From Lumnitzera littorea (lineage: Eukaryota > Streptophyta > Magnoliopsida > Myrtales > Combretaceae): a stretch of 64,000 nt of DNA. The DNA is taken from NCBI GenBank assembly GCA_024138015.1, contig JAMXBB010000007.1, positions 90,113,925 to 90,177,924 of the forward strand, in the 5' to 3' direction. The notes below the pieces were generated by a model that saw only the letters and a program-made list of their open reading frames with translations, was not told where the DNA came from and did not search any database. Shown one piece after another: positions 26,800 through 40,302 of the stretch. Within the stretch, counting starts at the first letter, position 1, and each line of letters begins with the position of its first letter. The position numbers and the translations under genes are program-made.

Positions 26800-29215
26800 G
26801 AAGGCAATTCAATAGCTAATCATACAACTAACTTGCTTCATTTCCTTACAAAGAATGATTTAATTGCTTTTGTTCCTCCATCCAATGTTGCTTTGCTGCT
26901 ATTAATAGACATAAGTCCTAATGTTTATGCTAGAGAAGTAGTCAATCTTAGCTAGACCTGTTATGATGTTATGCTATAGTAGTGTTTATTTTAGGAAAGT
27001 AGTTGAACTTGGCTAGAGCAGCTATGAAGTTATTTTATACTAGTAGATTCCCTAGTGCAAAAGTACTAGTGGCTATGTAAATGATGTTTGTAAGACTCTT
27101 GTTCATATATGCAAAACCCTATAAATATGGTAGAGGAAAATATTATAATAAGGTGGCATGAAAGTAATTTTATTCTTAAACTGGGGTTAGTTTTTAGAAA
27201 ACTAAAATTTAGGAAATCCTATTTTGAAGGCTTAACTATAAATACTTCACTTTTCCCTTGGGTCATTCCCTTACCTCCTTTTGGTAAGAGATAAAGTCTC
27301 TACAAGAGAACATTAGTAGAAGATCAATGAGACCAACATAATAGGTAAGCTTTGTTTAAGAAATTACATGGTTTCTCAATATGAGGAATTGTTCTATTCT
27401 TATGTTATTGTACAACTGTAGAGGAAAGGAGATTCTATAAGGTGAGTTAAGATTTCGTATAATTTATATTATGAAAACCTTAGATTTGGTAGAGTCATGA
27501 TTTCATGAAAACAAAAAGGAATAGATCTAGTAGGTTCTAATTTGAATTCTTATTATGGTTGAAGGTTGGTTATGGATTTGCATTAAGAAATCATAGAATG
27601 GTCTAAGTACAAAAGTAAGGTATGTGATTCTTAATTTGGATATGTTGTCTTGTTATTTAATTCATGCATTCTGGAACAAACCTAAGTAATCTGTAGTAGA
27701 GAGTCATTAAAAAAAAAATCATTTAGGTGAAGATTCGTTGTAATAGGATATCTAAGGTTAAATCAAAAGGTTTTGGAGTATTGAGAATTGAAGGATGTGA
27801 GGTGTTTGACTTACGAGAGAATAATTAACAAAGATCACAGGCATGATCCCACCTGTGATTCCTTCTGGTTGTTTCATTGTTGGAGTGTGAAGTTGAATTT
27901 TGTGGTTAGAGAGGTTCACACCCTAGATCGTGATTGTTAATCCTAGCTGTAATCTCTTTCTTTTCCATCACTTCATTGTTTCTCGATCTCTCTATTTCTA
28001 GGTCTTATTCTAACCTTTCTTAAACACTTTTAGGATACTAAATTGAGTTTTAAATGCTAGAATAAGCCATTAGCAAGATTTATAAACCTAATAGAATCAA
28101 GTAAGAAAGGATAAGATATATTTACACAAACTCTAAAGAAGTATATTTTCCATTGTGCTTCAAGTTTTGATATTGAAAGGAATTGTGATTTAGTTGTATC
28201 ATGCTCAACATCTAAGTATGTGTTTACCATATTTGTTGGGTGTGCTTATCAAGATTAGAAATATAAATGAACCTACTAAATGTTTAACTATTAATAATGT
28301 GTTTGTTGCTCATGCGTGGCTCAATCTAGAGATAGTTTCCTAAAGGGCACCCCTATGATCCTTGAATGGCAGTATCCCTAATGGACTTGCTTCTGAATAT
28401 GATTAAGGGTAGATTTAGGGTTACAAGACCAAGACAGTGACTTGTAATAGCTGGAATGGTATGGAGACCATGCATGGTGTTCCCTTACTAGTAAGCATAA
28501 GTGTTAAGAAGGTTTAGGGATTGTATATAGTGAACCCCTATTGGTGGAATTGGTGAGGACTAGGAATTTGTAAGGATCGTGTGATTGTGAATCCCTACCG
28601 ATAAAGAGTGTGATATTAGGGTGGTATTAGGGTCTTGAGTTGCAAACCCATGCCTATAGTTTTGTTTGGGGTTGTAGTGGCATTCCCATTTAAGTTTTGT
28701 GACTGGAATCATGAGTATTCCCTTATTGCCTGTGAAATTAAATATATGAATTAATGAATTGATTGTTGCAATATATGTTGCATATTAACGCATGTGATTT
28801 GTGTAATTATTTGGCATGTGCAAGTGTTTGCGGTACTCACATACTAGGCATTAGCTCATTCTTTCTTCTTTTTTTTTTTCGTTAAATGTAGTTACTTAAA
28901 TTGAAATTACAAATTGAATATATTTGGAGACTTTTACTAAGGTGACCAAGATAGAAAAGTGAAGATTAGACATACAATTATGATGAGGAATTTCAAATAA
29001 CTTAGGAAGTATTTGATGGTAGGAAAATTAAATTGTTGAGTATTGTTAAAAAATTGAACAAGTTCCATATCGATAAATTTTAATTTGTTTAAATGATTTT
29101 TATTAAATACTTGAAGACAATTTCTAATTTCTTTTCTGAGATTTTTAGTGGCTTGGTTACACCTGATGTGCCATTGGAGAACAAGGACACGTGATGGTCT
29201 GTAATTTCCTGAATC
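26800..29215 (+). repeat. Degenerate long LTR relic with TATA-type promoter
   Basis: A TATAAATA box at 27237-27244 is followed by a leader-like region, then by a U5-like series near 28280-28870 ending in an 'actaggcattagctcattcttt' type block that resembles the 3' blocks of the other long LTRs. No coding sequence; ends not resolved. Could also be an unrelated non-coding transcript unit. Confidence 0.3.
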
Positions 29216-30018
29216 TAAGGCATTTCAGTATATATATCTCCTATTTACTATCGAAATAATAATGGTGTTGAGACTTAGGAGGTGGTGAAAGAACAAAACC
29301 TTATTGAATACAGATTTTTATGATTGAAAAATTTTAAGAAGTAAAAAATGATTAATTATTTATAATACAAATTAAATTAAAATTTAATCCTGTGATTTGA
29401 AAACTTGATTTTTAAAATTACATTAATTTTGTTTTGTGAAATGAATTTTTGTACCACTCAATATATGTTATAAATTTCCTTTTTTAATAATTTTAATCCA
29501 TACTTTAAGGGTTTTTTTTTCAATAATTTTATCCCAAACTAAATAATATATTACGAAATTCCAGTTTCAAACCTTATATAGGACCAAATGATACTGTAGT
29601 ACCTTACCCAATAAAGTCGATGGATTTTAGCTTTGGATATTAGAGGTTGGTGAAGAAGTGCAATTAAGAGCCGTATGGAACGCATTAATTCAAGAAATCT
29701 CCATCCCAAGGCATTAGTGTCAAAGTGTAGACCCACTCTCACATCATCGTCTTATTAATCTCATACTCAAAGAAAGCCGAAAACGCAAGACCGTCAAGTG
29801 GATAAATATTCATTCCTTTCCCTTCTAAATGTCATTTCAATTCTACTGGAACTTTCCCAAGCACATCTCCCTTCTAAATTTCCAACTAAAGATTGAAACT
29901 TTACTTTTCTAGTGTTTTAACCCAGGGCTAGAAAATCCTTTGCTAAATGGTGTTCTCATTTGTAACTCTCTGCAAAATATAAGTTTATTTTTTTTCTTTA
30001 GTAATAATAATTATACAA
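29216..30018. other. Non-coding interval left of the MULE
   Basis: AT-rich. A 63-codon minus-strand frame (29551-29742) shows no known motif. Nothing else seen. Confidence 0.4.
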
Positions 30019-30140
30019 GGGAAAACGAAAAAAAATAGTGAAAAAAAAAATTCAAAAAATGCCGTTCTTGAGAAAATATTCTCAAGAATACGGTAGCTAG
30101 AGGCGATTTTATATTGCAATCCAGGTGATTTTATATTGAA
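30019..30140. repeat. MULE terminal inverted repeat, left
   Basis: Pairs with 46225-46313. Within it lies a hairpin-forming palindrome at about 30064-30087 with 10-base arms (TTCTTGAGAA / TTCTCAAGAA) that the right end lacks. Confidence 0.55.
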
Positions 30141-31472
30141 ATGCAAGCGATTTTAGCTTGCACTACTTCATCCAAATCGTATCTTCTTGGCTTAATCCAA
30201 AATCATATGTGAATGAATTTGTGTACTTCAAATCAAATTCTATTTGGTACAATGTGAGTGAAATCTTCAGTTTTTTCCTCTTTGTCTATACCACAAGTAC
30301 AACATTTAAATCAATAGAGAAACTTTTGTTTTGAATTTATATGAATCGATTTGATGATTTTGGTTTGGTTCCTCTAATTTTGGCTCAATCTAAAATCACC
30401 TGTTCCAACCCAAATTTGTCTCCCCTAGAGGTAATTTTAAGCATGAAAATACATATAGTTTCTAACACAACTGAAGGACACAAATTTAGAATAACATATT
30501 CACTTATAACAATATGAAAGCATTATGAAAGCTCTAATACTACTTTCAAATATCTACATAGGGTTTAAGAAGTCAGGATCAAATACAATCTCAAACGTGA
30601 AATATGTAAATCAAATACCGTTAGCGCTATTGATGCATATGTGGACTAACATCCTAAGGATCTACATTAAGCTGGGGCTATGCCATCTAGTTCACATCCA
30701 ATTGAGTGATTTGTGCCCCATCATGACTATAAGCACCTAAGGACGATGCATGCATGGGGACCAAAATAGGGTAAACCTGTATGAGTCTTTTGCCCATATT
30801 ATCGTATTGATCTCTATCTAGCCTCCTCAATGATGCAGGGAGAGTACAGACCTAACTATTAGAGGTCTCTTCAATGATGGGGGTATGGAAGATTTGACCA
30901 CCAAGGCTCTCCCCGATGAATGGTGTTTGAAACTCAAATCCAAGCAATCTAAGAGATGCTGCTAGCGATAGGTGCTTTGGAGACGGATCATCCTTAATGC
31001 CAAGCTCAACTTATCGTCACCCTCAACCCATGCCCCGCCCTTTTCCTCATAAATGATAGTGTCCTCCTTGTTGAGGATTACGAGGTAGAGAGCCACCCTA
31101 CTCGATATCTGGTATCGGCCTTGGTGCATCGTTCAAGTGAATACCCTTAAGTTGCTAAATCATGGCATCCACTCTTAGCTATTCCACCATGATATCTTCA
31201 TATGACATCTATGGTAACCTGAAATAGGCCTACATATTACAAAAAGAAAAAAAAAGGATTAGTTAGCATATAAAGGTGAAGATGCAATTTTAGTCAAAGA
31301 GAATGAAGATGAATGTGTACCATGTATACCCAAAAGGCTCTTGACTGGTCGATATATTGCCAAGTGACTTGTTGGTTCTACTCATTGTAGTCTAAAGCTA
31401 TACCGAGAGGTAGTATTATTGGAACAATCATCGTATGTCGATTGTTTTAACCAACTAGTACAAGTGGTAACC

Positions 31473-31477
31473 CAATT
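31473..31477. repeat. Target-site duplication CAATT, left copy
   Basis: Repeated exactly at 32470-32474, bracketing the solo LTR 31478-32469. Confidence 0.7.
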
Positions 31478-32469
31478 TGATGGGAATCAGCCTCCAATTA
31501 TATCCAAGGAAAGGTAGACCTATTCGAAGCCAAGGCCTATCAAAGCTTGTCAAGGCCAATCAAAAGCCAGAAGGATGAAAGGTAGGAAGATAAAGACTTA
31601 GCATCAAGTCTATCGTTAGTGGAGGTATCAAGTTACCATAAGGCTGAGTACTCGACACCAAAGAACCACTGGGTACAGCATTGAGAGACTCGTGCAGACT
31701 AATTCTAAAACTTGGTAATTATGGGCCGACCTTTCTAGTGTCTCGGCCAAACCTTTCTAGTTTCTCAACCAAACACTGCAAGACTTTGGGACTCCTTCCT
31801 GAACCCACACATCCAACTGCCAACCTCATTCGGTTCGGATACTACTCCTTCTAGGATATGTTGAGTGACTGCATGCTGACTCTCCTTGTAAAACACACAG
31901 TTTTGTATTCTTGTACATGTTTTCCTTTATTTTATTTATGGGCCCAATTCTTTAGGATTTAAGGCCTTGTATGTTATTTACAGTTTTTCCACAAGGGTTT
32001 AGGACTTACTATAAATAACAACATCTGTAAACATCAGAGAGATACATACATAGATGTCGATAAACGAAATCAGACAAAAAAGTATATTTCTATTCTTTTG
32101 GAATCTTTTCCTTTTTTAGCAAGGCTACTCTTGAGCTAGCATTTGCTGAATTATCGAGTATCGATTAAACTCTTTAATCTTTCCCATGTTCTTATCGATC
32201 TTATCCTCAAGATTGTGGTGAACCCCTTCATTTGAACTAATTAGTGAGTTGCATCTAACATTCATTTGAATCTCGAGCAACATTTAGTATTCATGAGTTG
32301 TATCGAACCCTATTTTAAGCTCAAACCCTTGATAGTGTTTGTGTCTTAGTACATGATGTCCATTCACATTCACCATCAAAACCAACCATCTCACTTCCCA
32401 TCCATTAAACCCATTTGACCCATTCTGACCCTATTTTGAGATCCGCTACTGTTCCTTTGATCCTTATCA
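31478..32469 (+). mobile_element. Solo LTR (992 bp) inside the PMD gene
   Basis: Begins TGATGGGAATCAGCC and ends GATCCTTATCA, with CAATT on both sides. A TATAAATA box at 32010-32017 follows a 530-bp U3-like part. Its first 13 bases equal the start of the LTRs of the 36536-45055 element read on the minus strand (TGATGGGAATCAG), but the rest does not obviously match, so a related and not identical family is likely. It splits the PMD coding sequence. Confidence 0.75.
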
Positions 32470-33848
32470 CAATTTGTCTTCATCTAACTATGTAAGTCTA
32501 TGTTATGTAGCTTTTGGGATGTATTAGTAAGGGTAGGAATCCTGTACATCTCGTTGAACTATCATATGACCCGATCCAGGAAATAGAACTCCACCATGTA
32601 GAAGCAAATCTAGGGTACCCATGTAGTCCATATATTAGTACTAGCATAGTAGAAAGTAAGGAGCCCAACAATGTCATCATGAGAGTAAGGTATCCATATA
32701 ACCTGCAAAATTAGCTAATTAGAACATTCAGCCACATTTTGTAAAAGAAAATATAACTGTAGTTATTAATTTGTGTACCTACTCTAGGCATTAGCAATTA
32801 AACACATCCCTACACTAGTCGACAACATGTATAGGAAGCTCCATAACATCAAACTTGGCACCCCAACGACTCATCAACGAGTGATTGTCCATTACTGTTA
32901 TGATCTTATTGCATAGTAGAGCAATGTATGGGAAGTGCTCTCATGCCCACACCTGGAGTAAGATAAGCAACCAACTAATCTTACCTACATCCATTCGTGA
33001 TGTAAGGCATAGCTAGCGATAAAGCCATACTAGGCATGCAGCACCCCAAGTCTATTGACCAGCTACAATAAGGTCAAAGAAGAGGGGGAGGAACATCAGA
33101 TGCACTATGTTATTGGACTTGTTTGAGAATAGCATCCCCCCAATCAGTTGCATAATATGTGCTCTAGTATTCTACTACATATTAATATTATCTACATCCT
33201 TTGGAAGGTCACTAAAGTTGTCTTTCAACTGGGACAGCTTCATTCGAGCCCCATTAATGGCATTTAGAGGGTAGTATAGTCCAAGTAACTATAGGCATAA
33301 GTTAGCTAGCCCAACTACAAGTCATTTGTCATAGTTTAACCATCAACCGGTAGACCAATCAATATGGAGACATCCTGAAGTATAACCGTCAACTCTTAGT
33401 GTGAAAATGGAATGTATGCATCTCTTCTCTCTAACGCTCCACCGAAGCTGTAATCAAATGCCAGTTAAGTTGTATGAATGGTACCTGTTTGACACTAAGA
33501 AATCCGGCATGCTCAAAGTATGGAGACATTTGTAGATGTATCAAGATCTCCCATCCATCTCAATGTTTGAATATGGTCTCTTGTCTACGATATCTAAGCC
33601 AGAGATTCACTTGCAATTCACATTAAAGGTGAACAAGTGTTAAATGGAATTACAGAAATTGAGTTGCATTTGAATTCCAATGTTATATGTCCTCATCTGA
33701 CTACCCCATACTAACTCAGACCTATGGGATGCCTACAATCGAAGCAATAACTTATTAACAGGTCTTAAATCTATTTGCACCTATAAAAACAAAATGAAAT
33801 GGTAAGAGGCAACTCTACTAGACGACCAATCATAAGTAGCAAATGCAC

Positions 33849-36331
33849 CTAACAAAGTATAAAAAATAACAACAGCAATATATAACTAACAATAAGTATT
33901 AGTAGATCAATCATAAATGCTATAACGACGTTACTAGTAGATTCACTAGAAGTAGACTGGCAGCTTTGTTGAGGGCATCTTCTCCTATTGTGCCTTTTGA
34001 TTCCACATAATCCACATGTGTATGGCAATGGCTCTTCACAAATGTCCATCTCATTCTAGAACCGTTTCTCTTAGGGCCTTTCAAGACTCCTCACCCTATT
34101 GCTAGTTTGTACCAAGTGCCATATAGGAATGTCAAGCGAAGGCTAGTTGACCTTGTTTGAATAGCACATGAAAGAATGTGCATACACTTATAGTTGATGT
34201 TGCTACATGTACCAATGTCCAATTTATGCAGCATAACCTATACTCATTTTTCCCATAATTGTTATTGCATAAAAGCATGGAATCATGTATGTTTGCCATT
34301 TATTATAAGTGCACCGGTGATTCCTAAGTGCAACAATGTGACTATTTTCCCCCTTTTGACCATAAACTGTAAGGCGTAACGCGGTTATAACCCTGAAGAT
34401 CTACTCATTATAGTTGACGATGGTAACCTGGTGTCCACTTGCTACTTTGTGTCATCTATCAAACTTGCTATCAGCAAATTTAGTCAACACCTTGCCCATG
34501 CCCATCTAATTAGCCATCTCAATCGAATGCTAATTAAAGTTGTCATTGCAATTGTAAAAGGTTTTCTTCACTAAAACCACAACGAGTAGGTTCTTAATGT
34601 CCTTTAGTGCATTATTATAACTTTCAACAATATTTGTGGTCCCAATATCGGAGCAAACTCCTTCATTATATGATAGGGCCCACATCCTTCGACGTAACCC
34701 CCTAAAATATGTCTTAGTGTGAGGACTCATTGTCTTGGCCTCATCGTAGTACGCCTAGAATTTTCAAGGTTACAATTGGTATGCCACCTTTTTTATTATT
34801 TCTTTACACTCCTTGTTTTTGGCTTAAGAATTAAAATTACTAGCAATGTGATGGATACACCATCACCATGGCCACTTATTTAGCCATACTGCATTCTGTC
34901 CTTTAACAGTAGACCGTATTCCAGAGTAACGGTCGGATATCAAACAAATGTCTATTTGGTCCTTTATCGCGTATATGAGTAGACACTTCAAGAACCATCC
35001 CCAACTAGTTGCGCACTCCTCATCAACCAAAGCAAATTCAAAGGGATGATATGGTCTGCACCATTAACTCCAGTCGCAATAAGCAATTTGTGCTTATAAT
35101 TCCCATACAGAAATGTATAATTTACATTAATCACAAGCTTGAAAAACAGTACATCAGTTAATTCCGAATATCTAACTAAGTGATAACAAAATAGCTATTA
35201 AATAGTCCAAACGCACCTACAATGTATGAAGACCTTGATCATGGTCCAAATGCCTAAAATACTCAGTCAAAGAACACATGACCTGCAATATCGCTATCTC
35301 GCCACCTCAAATCTACCATGTAACTAGATTAGCCTCTTAAAGGACTTTTAAAAGATGTGGCAGCACTGCACATGAATCCTCCCACCTTCCATAAACATGC
35401 TCTATCGCTTTGCGTTTTGCCTTATGAACTCTCTTTATGTATTCGGTATAATCATTTTGCTTATAAAACGTAGCTTGAATATGTTTTACCTTAGTACTTA
35501 GTGATTCTTGTACTTGCTTAATGATATATCTAGATAGAGTTGTTGAATCCAATTGAAGATGGTCTTGACTAAGAGTAGGATTTAAGCACATGTGTAGGCC
35601 TACAAACCTAGTTATCACGAAGCCTCCAGCATGCTTCTTCTTACAGGCCCAGTCTCCATTTGCAACCCTTCTCTCACTCAGCACATCTAATTGACCAAAG
35701 AGTAGGCTTTAACTCCTTTGCCACGAAGTCATGATGGTTCATAACATGATGCATTTTCATTGCTATCTTTAAGTGTTCTTTTTTTTTTTTTTTTTGGAAT
35801 TGCATTCATACCTTAAATTCATCGTTGAAACTCCACTCACCATCATCTACACCCTCCTCGGATAATACAAGTTGATTGCTAATTGGTTCTTCATAAAGTA
35901 GCACAGATTATAACATCCTAATTGCATCTACATATGTAGCCAACCCCTACCTCCAATCGTTTCTCTTGCTCGACCCTTCAGCTTCTTTAACTTAGTGGAG
36001 CCAACCTTTACTTTGAATCAAGATTGGAATCGATATCATTTGAGCCATTATCAATGTCCACACTAGCTAATCTATTCTCTACATATGTCTTCTTGTTGGA
36101 TTCAATCATCATCATTATGTTACCCTGCCAGAGCATGCTATTGTTAGTAGGTATATCACTAGGTAGACTCGGTTGAGATTGAAACACTTGATTTTCTGCT
36201 TGAAACCCTACATTCCCATCATACCTTCCAAAATTGTTCTTAACAATTGGGGGAATGCCAATTTCATAAACTTCAACATATATTTCTGTTGAACGGCTAA
36301 CACCACCACCTCTTAGTAAGGATACCATCAA
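33849..36331 (-). pseudogene. MuDR-type MULE transposase, broken
   Basis: On the minus strand, in the order of MuDRA-like proteins: an N-terminal region (36331-36008); a MuDR N-terminal type stretch with EWSFNDEFKV and DFVAKELKPTLWSIRC around 35840-35670, then a DHLQLDS and KRKAIEHVYGRWEDS zone (to 35337); the catalytic-core part with DEECATSWGWFLKCL and ICLISDRYSGI (about 35030-34910) and CIHHIASNFN; GTTNIVESYNNALKDI (about 34660-34590); a SWIM-type zinc-finger remnant (CTYNKWQTYMIPCFYAI, about 34310-34255); and a terminal zinc knuckle CGLCGIKRHNRRRCP (about 34014-33970). Stops and frameshifts separate these. The poly-T run at 35779-35796 lies in the coding region. The family cuts and pastes DNA with long inverted ends; this copy cannot. 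Confidence 0.85.
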
Positions 36332-36535
36332 TTATTAGACATCATAATCATCGTTTATAGGTACAGCACAAAACATGTCCCTACTCCCTCCTAAAAGGGG
36401 ATATCTATAAATAAAATTAACTCAGCGAGTCGTCATGTCAACTCAGAGCAGATTACATATCAAGCTAACAAACTGTTCATAGGTTACTCTAATCAGTACC
36501 CCAACTACTATTGTCGAGTACCATCATAGCAAACC

Positions 36536-37414
36536 TGTTGCGAACAGTGACTAAGAATAGAGAGGGTCAATCACTGGATGGGTCTAAGCTTGCAAAAAGC
36601 TCAAAAAGGGTTAATGGGGAAAGGTACAAAAGGAGGCAAAAATGACGAATGAAATAGTAAGTAAAAACCCACGAACAACTTCAAAGGATATGACGTACCA
36701 ATGGAACTTCTAAGGACTCATGGCACAATTTGATATGACACACGAATTGGTCTAATGAGGTTACTCGCCACCTAACCTTGCTTAAGGGAAAGGATAAGAG
36801 TGATGCCGAAAGTAAACAAACAATGTTTACACAAGGAAGAAAGTACTCAAGTGTATTAAAGGTAATCTGATAAATTACTGCTACAAGTATAAAGGTATTT
36901 ATACTTATAAGTTAGGGCAACTTACCCAAAAGGAAAATGACAAAAAGGACATTTCCTAAAAAAGGACATTTCCTAAAAAAGCAATGTACAGGACACAAAA
37001 GGGTAAAAATGAATATACAAGGAAAACAATAATTGGTGCTATAGATTTTACATATGATACTATATACGTAGCGATATTACATTGGTGAGGTTGTTAGGAG
37101 ATGTAGACAAAAAGTATGGATAGATGAGCTTGTCCAAGCAGGGATGGCTTAGTTAGTCCAGACTCTCTTTCTCTCTCTTGACTTCTTAGTAAGGAAGATG
37201 CCGAGTAATTGGTCGGTTTGGCACTAGAGAGTAATCATCAACTCGACATACTATAGAAAAATAGGCGATCATATGGTACAACATTAAAGGTAACTCGACA
37301 AGGAAGCATTCGGCCTCGGTAAGGGTTGATTGGAATAAAAGGATTTGTTGTGCCAGCGCCTCTAATCCTCGGGCTTGACTGTGGGTTAGAAGTTTAGTAG
37401 CCTGATTCCCATCA
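36536..37414 (-). mobile_element. 3' LTR of the 8.5-kb Ty3/gypsy element
   Basis: 879 bp, pairing with 44224-45055. Reads TGATGGGAATCAGGC at its minus-strand start (37414) and ends TTCGCAACA (36536). Compared with its partner it has a 17-bp tandem duplication of GGACATTTCCTAAAAAA near 36946-36979. Integrase C-terminal coding reaches up to its inner edge. Confidence 0.85.
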
Positions 37415-39438
37415 TTTCCACTAGATTGTTTTGGATTTAGGATCAAATTTGAATGGTGTTTGCTCAGTTCTCCATCAAGGTGATATGGACTAAGGTCAGC
37501 AATGTTAAAGGCATTAGAAACCCCATAGTCCTTAGGTAATTCCAACCTATAGGCATTGTTACTGATTTTCTGGAGGATTCTGAAAAGTCCTTCTACTTTT
37601 GTAGATAATTTGTTCTTCCTTTTGTTCGGAAATCGTTTCTTGCTGAGGTGCAGCCATACTAAGTCTCCCGATTGAAATTTTTTGGCCGACCTACCCTTAG
37701 TATTTTCTTACATTCTTTTGGTAGCTTGGTCGATGTGCCAAGTGACCTTATCATAGTAAGTCTCCCAGTTGAAATTTTTTGGCCAACCTACCCTTAGTAT
37801 TTTCTCGCATTCTTTTGGTAGCTTGGTCGACGTGCCAAGTGACCTTATCATAGATGTGCTGAATAGATTGTGCTTTAGTTAAGGCGTTAAGGTCCTCTTG
37901 CATAGATGCTGGTATAAGGGCATGGTCGAGGGGCAACTCAAGATTAAATCCATAGACTACCTCGAAGGGAGTTTACTTAGTGGTGTCATGTACGGTTCAA
38001 TTATAGGCGAACTTGACCATTAGTAGGTAGACATCTTAATCAGCCAAGTTCTTGCCTACTGTAACTCGGAGTAATAACCCCAAGGTACGATTAACCACCT
38101 CTATTTGTCCATCAGTTTAGGGGTGATATGAGATACTGAAGAGTAATTTGGTCCCCAACTAACGCTACAGGGTTCTCTAGAAATGGCTCAAGAACTTCGG
38201 GTCTCTATCGGAAACTACACTTCTCAGCGTGCCATGTATTCACACAATCTCTTGCAAGAAAAGAGAAGTAATAATGGAAGTGTCATTAGTCTTAGTGCAA
38301 GGCATGAAGTGTGTCATCTTACTAAACCAATCCACGACAACTATTACAGAATCTTTGCCTTAGGCAGTTTATGGCAATTTAAGAATAAAGCCCATGCTTA
38401 ATTCAATCTACGGCCTAGTTGGGACAAGTAGGGGCATTGATTTCCCTTGCTCAACTTAGCATATGGCCTTCTTGCATATGATACAACTTTTGACAATTTG
38501 GTCCACATCTTTCCTTATTTTTAGCCAAAAGAATTGGCCATTTATGAGTTCATAGGTCTTCCTTTCTCTAAAGTGTTCGAAGAGTTATTCGCTGTAGGCT
38601 TCCTTGATTAATAATTTACGTAGGGAACAAGTCAGCACGTACAGTTTTCCCCCTCAAAACAAGTAGCCATCCTCCACATAATACTTGTCCACTGTTCTCC
38701 CATCTACACACCACAAAATTATTGGTCCAAAGTATAGATCCTCAAAGTATTGCTCTTTGATACTCGTAAACCCAAACAGCTTGGTCTATAGTTCTAATAA
38801 GAGTGCATGTCTCTTCGAAAGAGCATCTGCAACTATGTTGCTCTTTCCCTACTTGTATTTATTTACAAAATTGAATCCCTTAAGGAATTCAACCCATCTC
38901 GCCTACCGCTTTAATAACTTGGTTTGGCTTCAAAGGTACCTCAGCGATTCATGGTCAATATATATAACAAATTCTCTTGGTAGTAAATAATGTTGCCATA
39001 CTTGCATTGCTCAGATCAGTGCTAAAAGTTCCTTATTATACACATAGTAGTTTAGCTGTGGTCCTTGGAGTTTATCACTGTAGAAGGCTATTGGTCGGCC
39101 TTCCTGCATCAGGATAGCACCTATTCCAATGCCCGATGTGTTGCATTTCAGCTAAAAAATTTTGTCGAAGTCAGGTAGTATTAACACCAGGGCAAAGGTC
39201 AACCTTTCTTTTATGTCGGCAAAACTTCTTTGCTCCCTTTCTTCCCATTGGAAGTCAATGTTTTTCTTCATTAGTTCAGTAAGTGGTGCAACAAAGGTGT
39301 TGAAATTCCTAATAAATCTTCTGTAAAACGAAGCTAGTCTATGGAAATTTCTTACGTCGGCACAAGTAATAGGAGTCGGCCAATCAACAATTGCTCAGAT
39401 CTTCTCATCATTGACTCACAAGCCTCCTCTATTGACTA
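37186..39438 (-). pseudogene. Ty3/gypsy pol, RNase H and integrase part
   Basis: Continuation of the pol gene to the left of the nested LTR. Minus-strand translation gives the end of the RT/connection region ([20 protein letters not shown] near 39320-39260), an RNase H remnant (about 39150-38940), integrase remnants (about 38560-37960), the integrase C-terminal segment with FQLGDLL (37755-37735), and a final ELPKDYGVSNAFNIADLSPY segment (from 37545) that runs into the LTR. Stops and frameshifts are many. A 97-bp tandem duplication at 37661-37853 repeats part of the integrase C-terminal coding. Catalytic residues of the integrase could not be confirmed. Confidence 0.75.
37661..37853. repeat. 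97-bp tandem duplication in integrase region
   Basis: The stretch from AAGTCTCCCGATTGAAAT (37661) recurs at 37758 as AAGTCTCCCAGTTGAAAT and continues through CCTTATCATAG. The copies differ at a few sites. Ninety-seven is not a multiple of three, so it shifts the frame. Confidence 0.85.
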
Positions 39439-39443
39439 CATAG
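39439..39443. repeat. Target-site duplication CATAG, left copy
   Basis: CATAG recurs at 41526-41530. Removing 39444-41530 rejoins the RT reading VGYV with the following residues, confirming the insertion point. Confidence 0.85.
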
Positions 39444-39974
39444 TGTAGACACCTAATTTTTGCCTTCCCTTTTATTTTTCAAATTAGGTTATAGAGTCCT
39501 TAATTAGAAAATTTTCAAAAAAAAAAATAGAAAATTAAAGAAAGCCCAAAAAAAAATGATGAAAGTTAGAAAAAATAGGAATTCTAGAAAAATATAAAAA
39601 AATAGGAAAATAGGCAAAAACACAAAAAATAAGAAATTTAGAAAAAAATACAAAAAAAATAAGAAATTTGAAAAGTCATAAAATAAAATAGGGAATTTAG
39701 AAAATAATAAATTTTTAGGTTGTTTAAATAGAATATAATTTTAATTTAAATAATTTTGAATAAAAGGCTGTTGAGTCTAAACTTAGATTTAAATCTAGCC
39801 TTGGTTAGTCTAATCCATATGTGCAATTAATTACACATATGAATAAAGAAAAACCAATAACTTAGTTGGATAAGCACTTGGACTTAATATTGTATATGAC
39901 TTAAAGATCTTGGGTTCAATCCATAAAAGGTGAAAAATGTATTTTTTATTTTCTTTTCTCACTTTATTGCCATG

Positions 39975-40043
39975 TCATCGCCACATCACGGGCTACGTCA
40001 TCGCCACATCACGGGCTACGTCATCGCCATATCATTTGTTAAC
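39975..40043. repeat. 23-bp tandem repeat, three copies
   Basis: Units TCATCGCCACATCACGGGCT plus ACG start at 39975, 39998 and 40021; the third is diverged. Confidence 0.9.
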
Positions 40044-40302
40044 TCACTTCTAAGTATAGTAGACACACTTCGACACACTCTAGTACATTCATACACACGC
40101 AGCTATGTATTTGGCACCACATATTGTCTAGGTTTATCTAATCCAAAATTGGAAGAAAATTATATTGCATTTAATTTTTTCCATCCTTAACACGACCATG
40201 ACACCTATAAGTAAAGATTTACTCTTTTTTTTCAAAACAAAACAAAAACTTCAGAACACTTTAGAAAAACAAAAATTGAAGTTTCCTCTCTCTCTAGAAT
40301 AG

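Larger units (their letters stand above)
30760..33560 (-). pseudogene. Plant mobile domain (PMD / aminotransferase-like) gene, broken
   Basis: Minus-strand translation gives, across frame changes and stops, the hallmark PMD segments: HTFHFHT then LTVILQDVSILIGLPVDG (33341-33425), and MSRWGAKFDVMELP (32819-32874), followed by a region around 32500-32690 that fits the later part of the domain. The PMD occurs in plant nuclear proteins such as MAIN and MAIL1 and in transposon-borne copies. Here it lies downstream of the MULE transposase on the same strand and between the MULE ends, so it is read as a transposon-borne copy. It is interrupted by the solo LTR at 31478-32469; the part to the left (30760-31470) is poorly conserved. 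Many stops and frameshifts: not functional. Confidence 0.65.
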
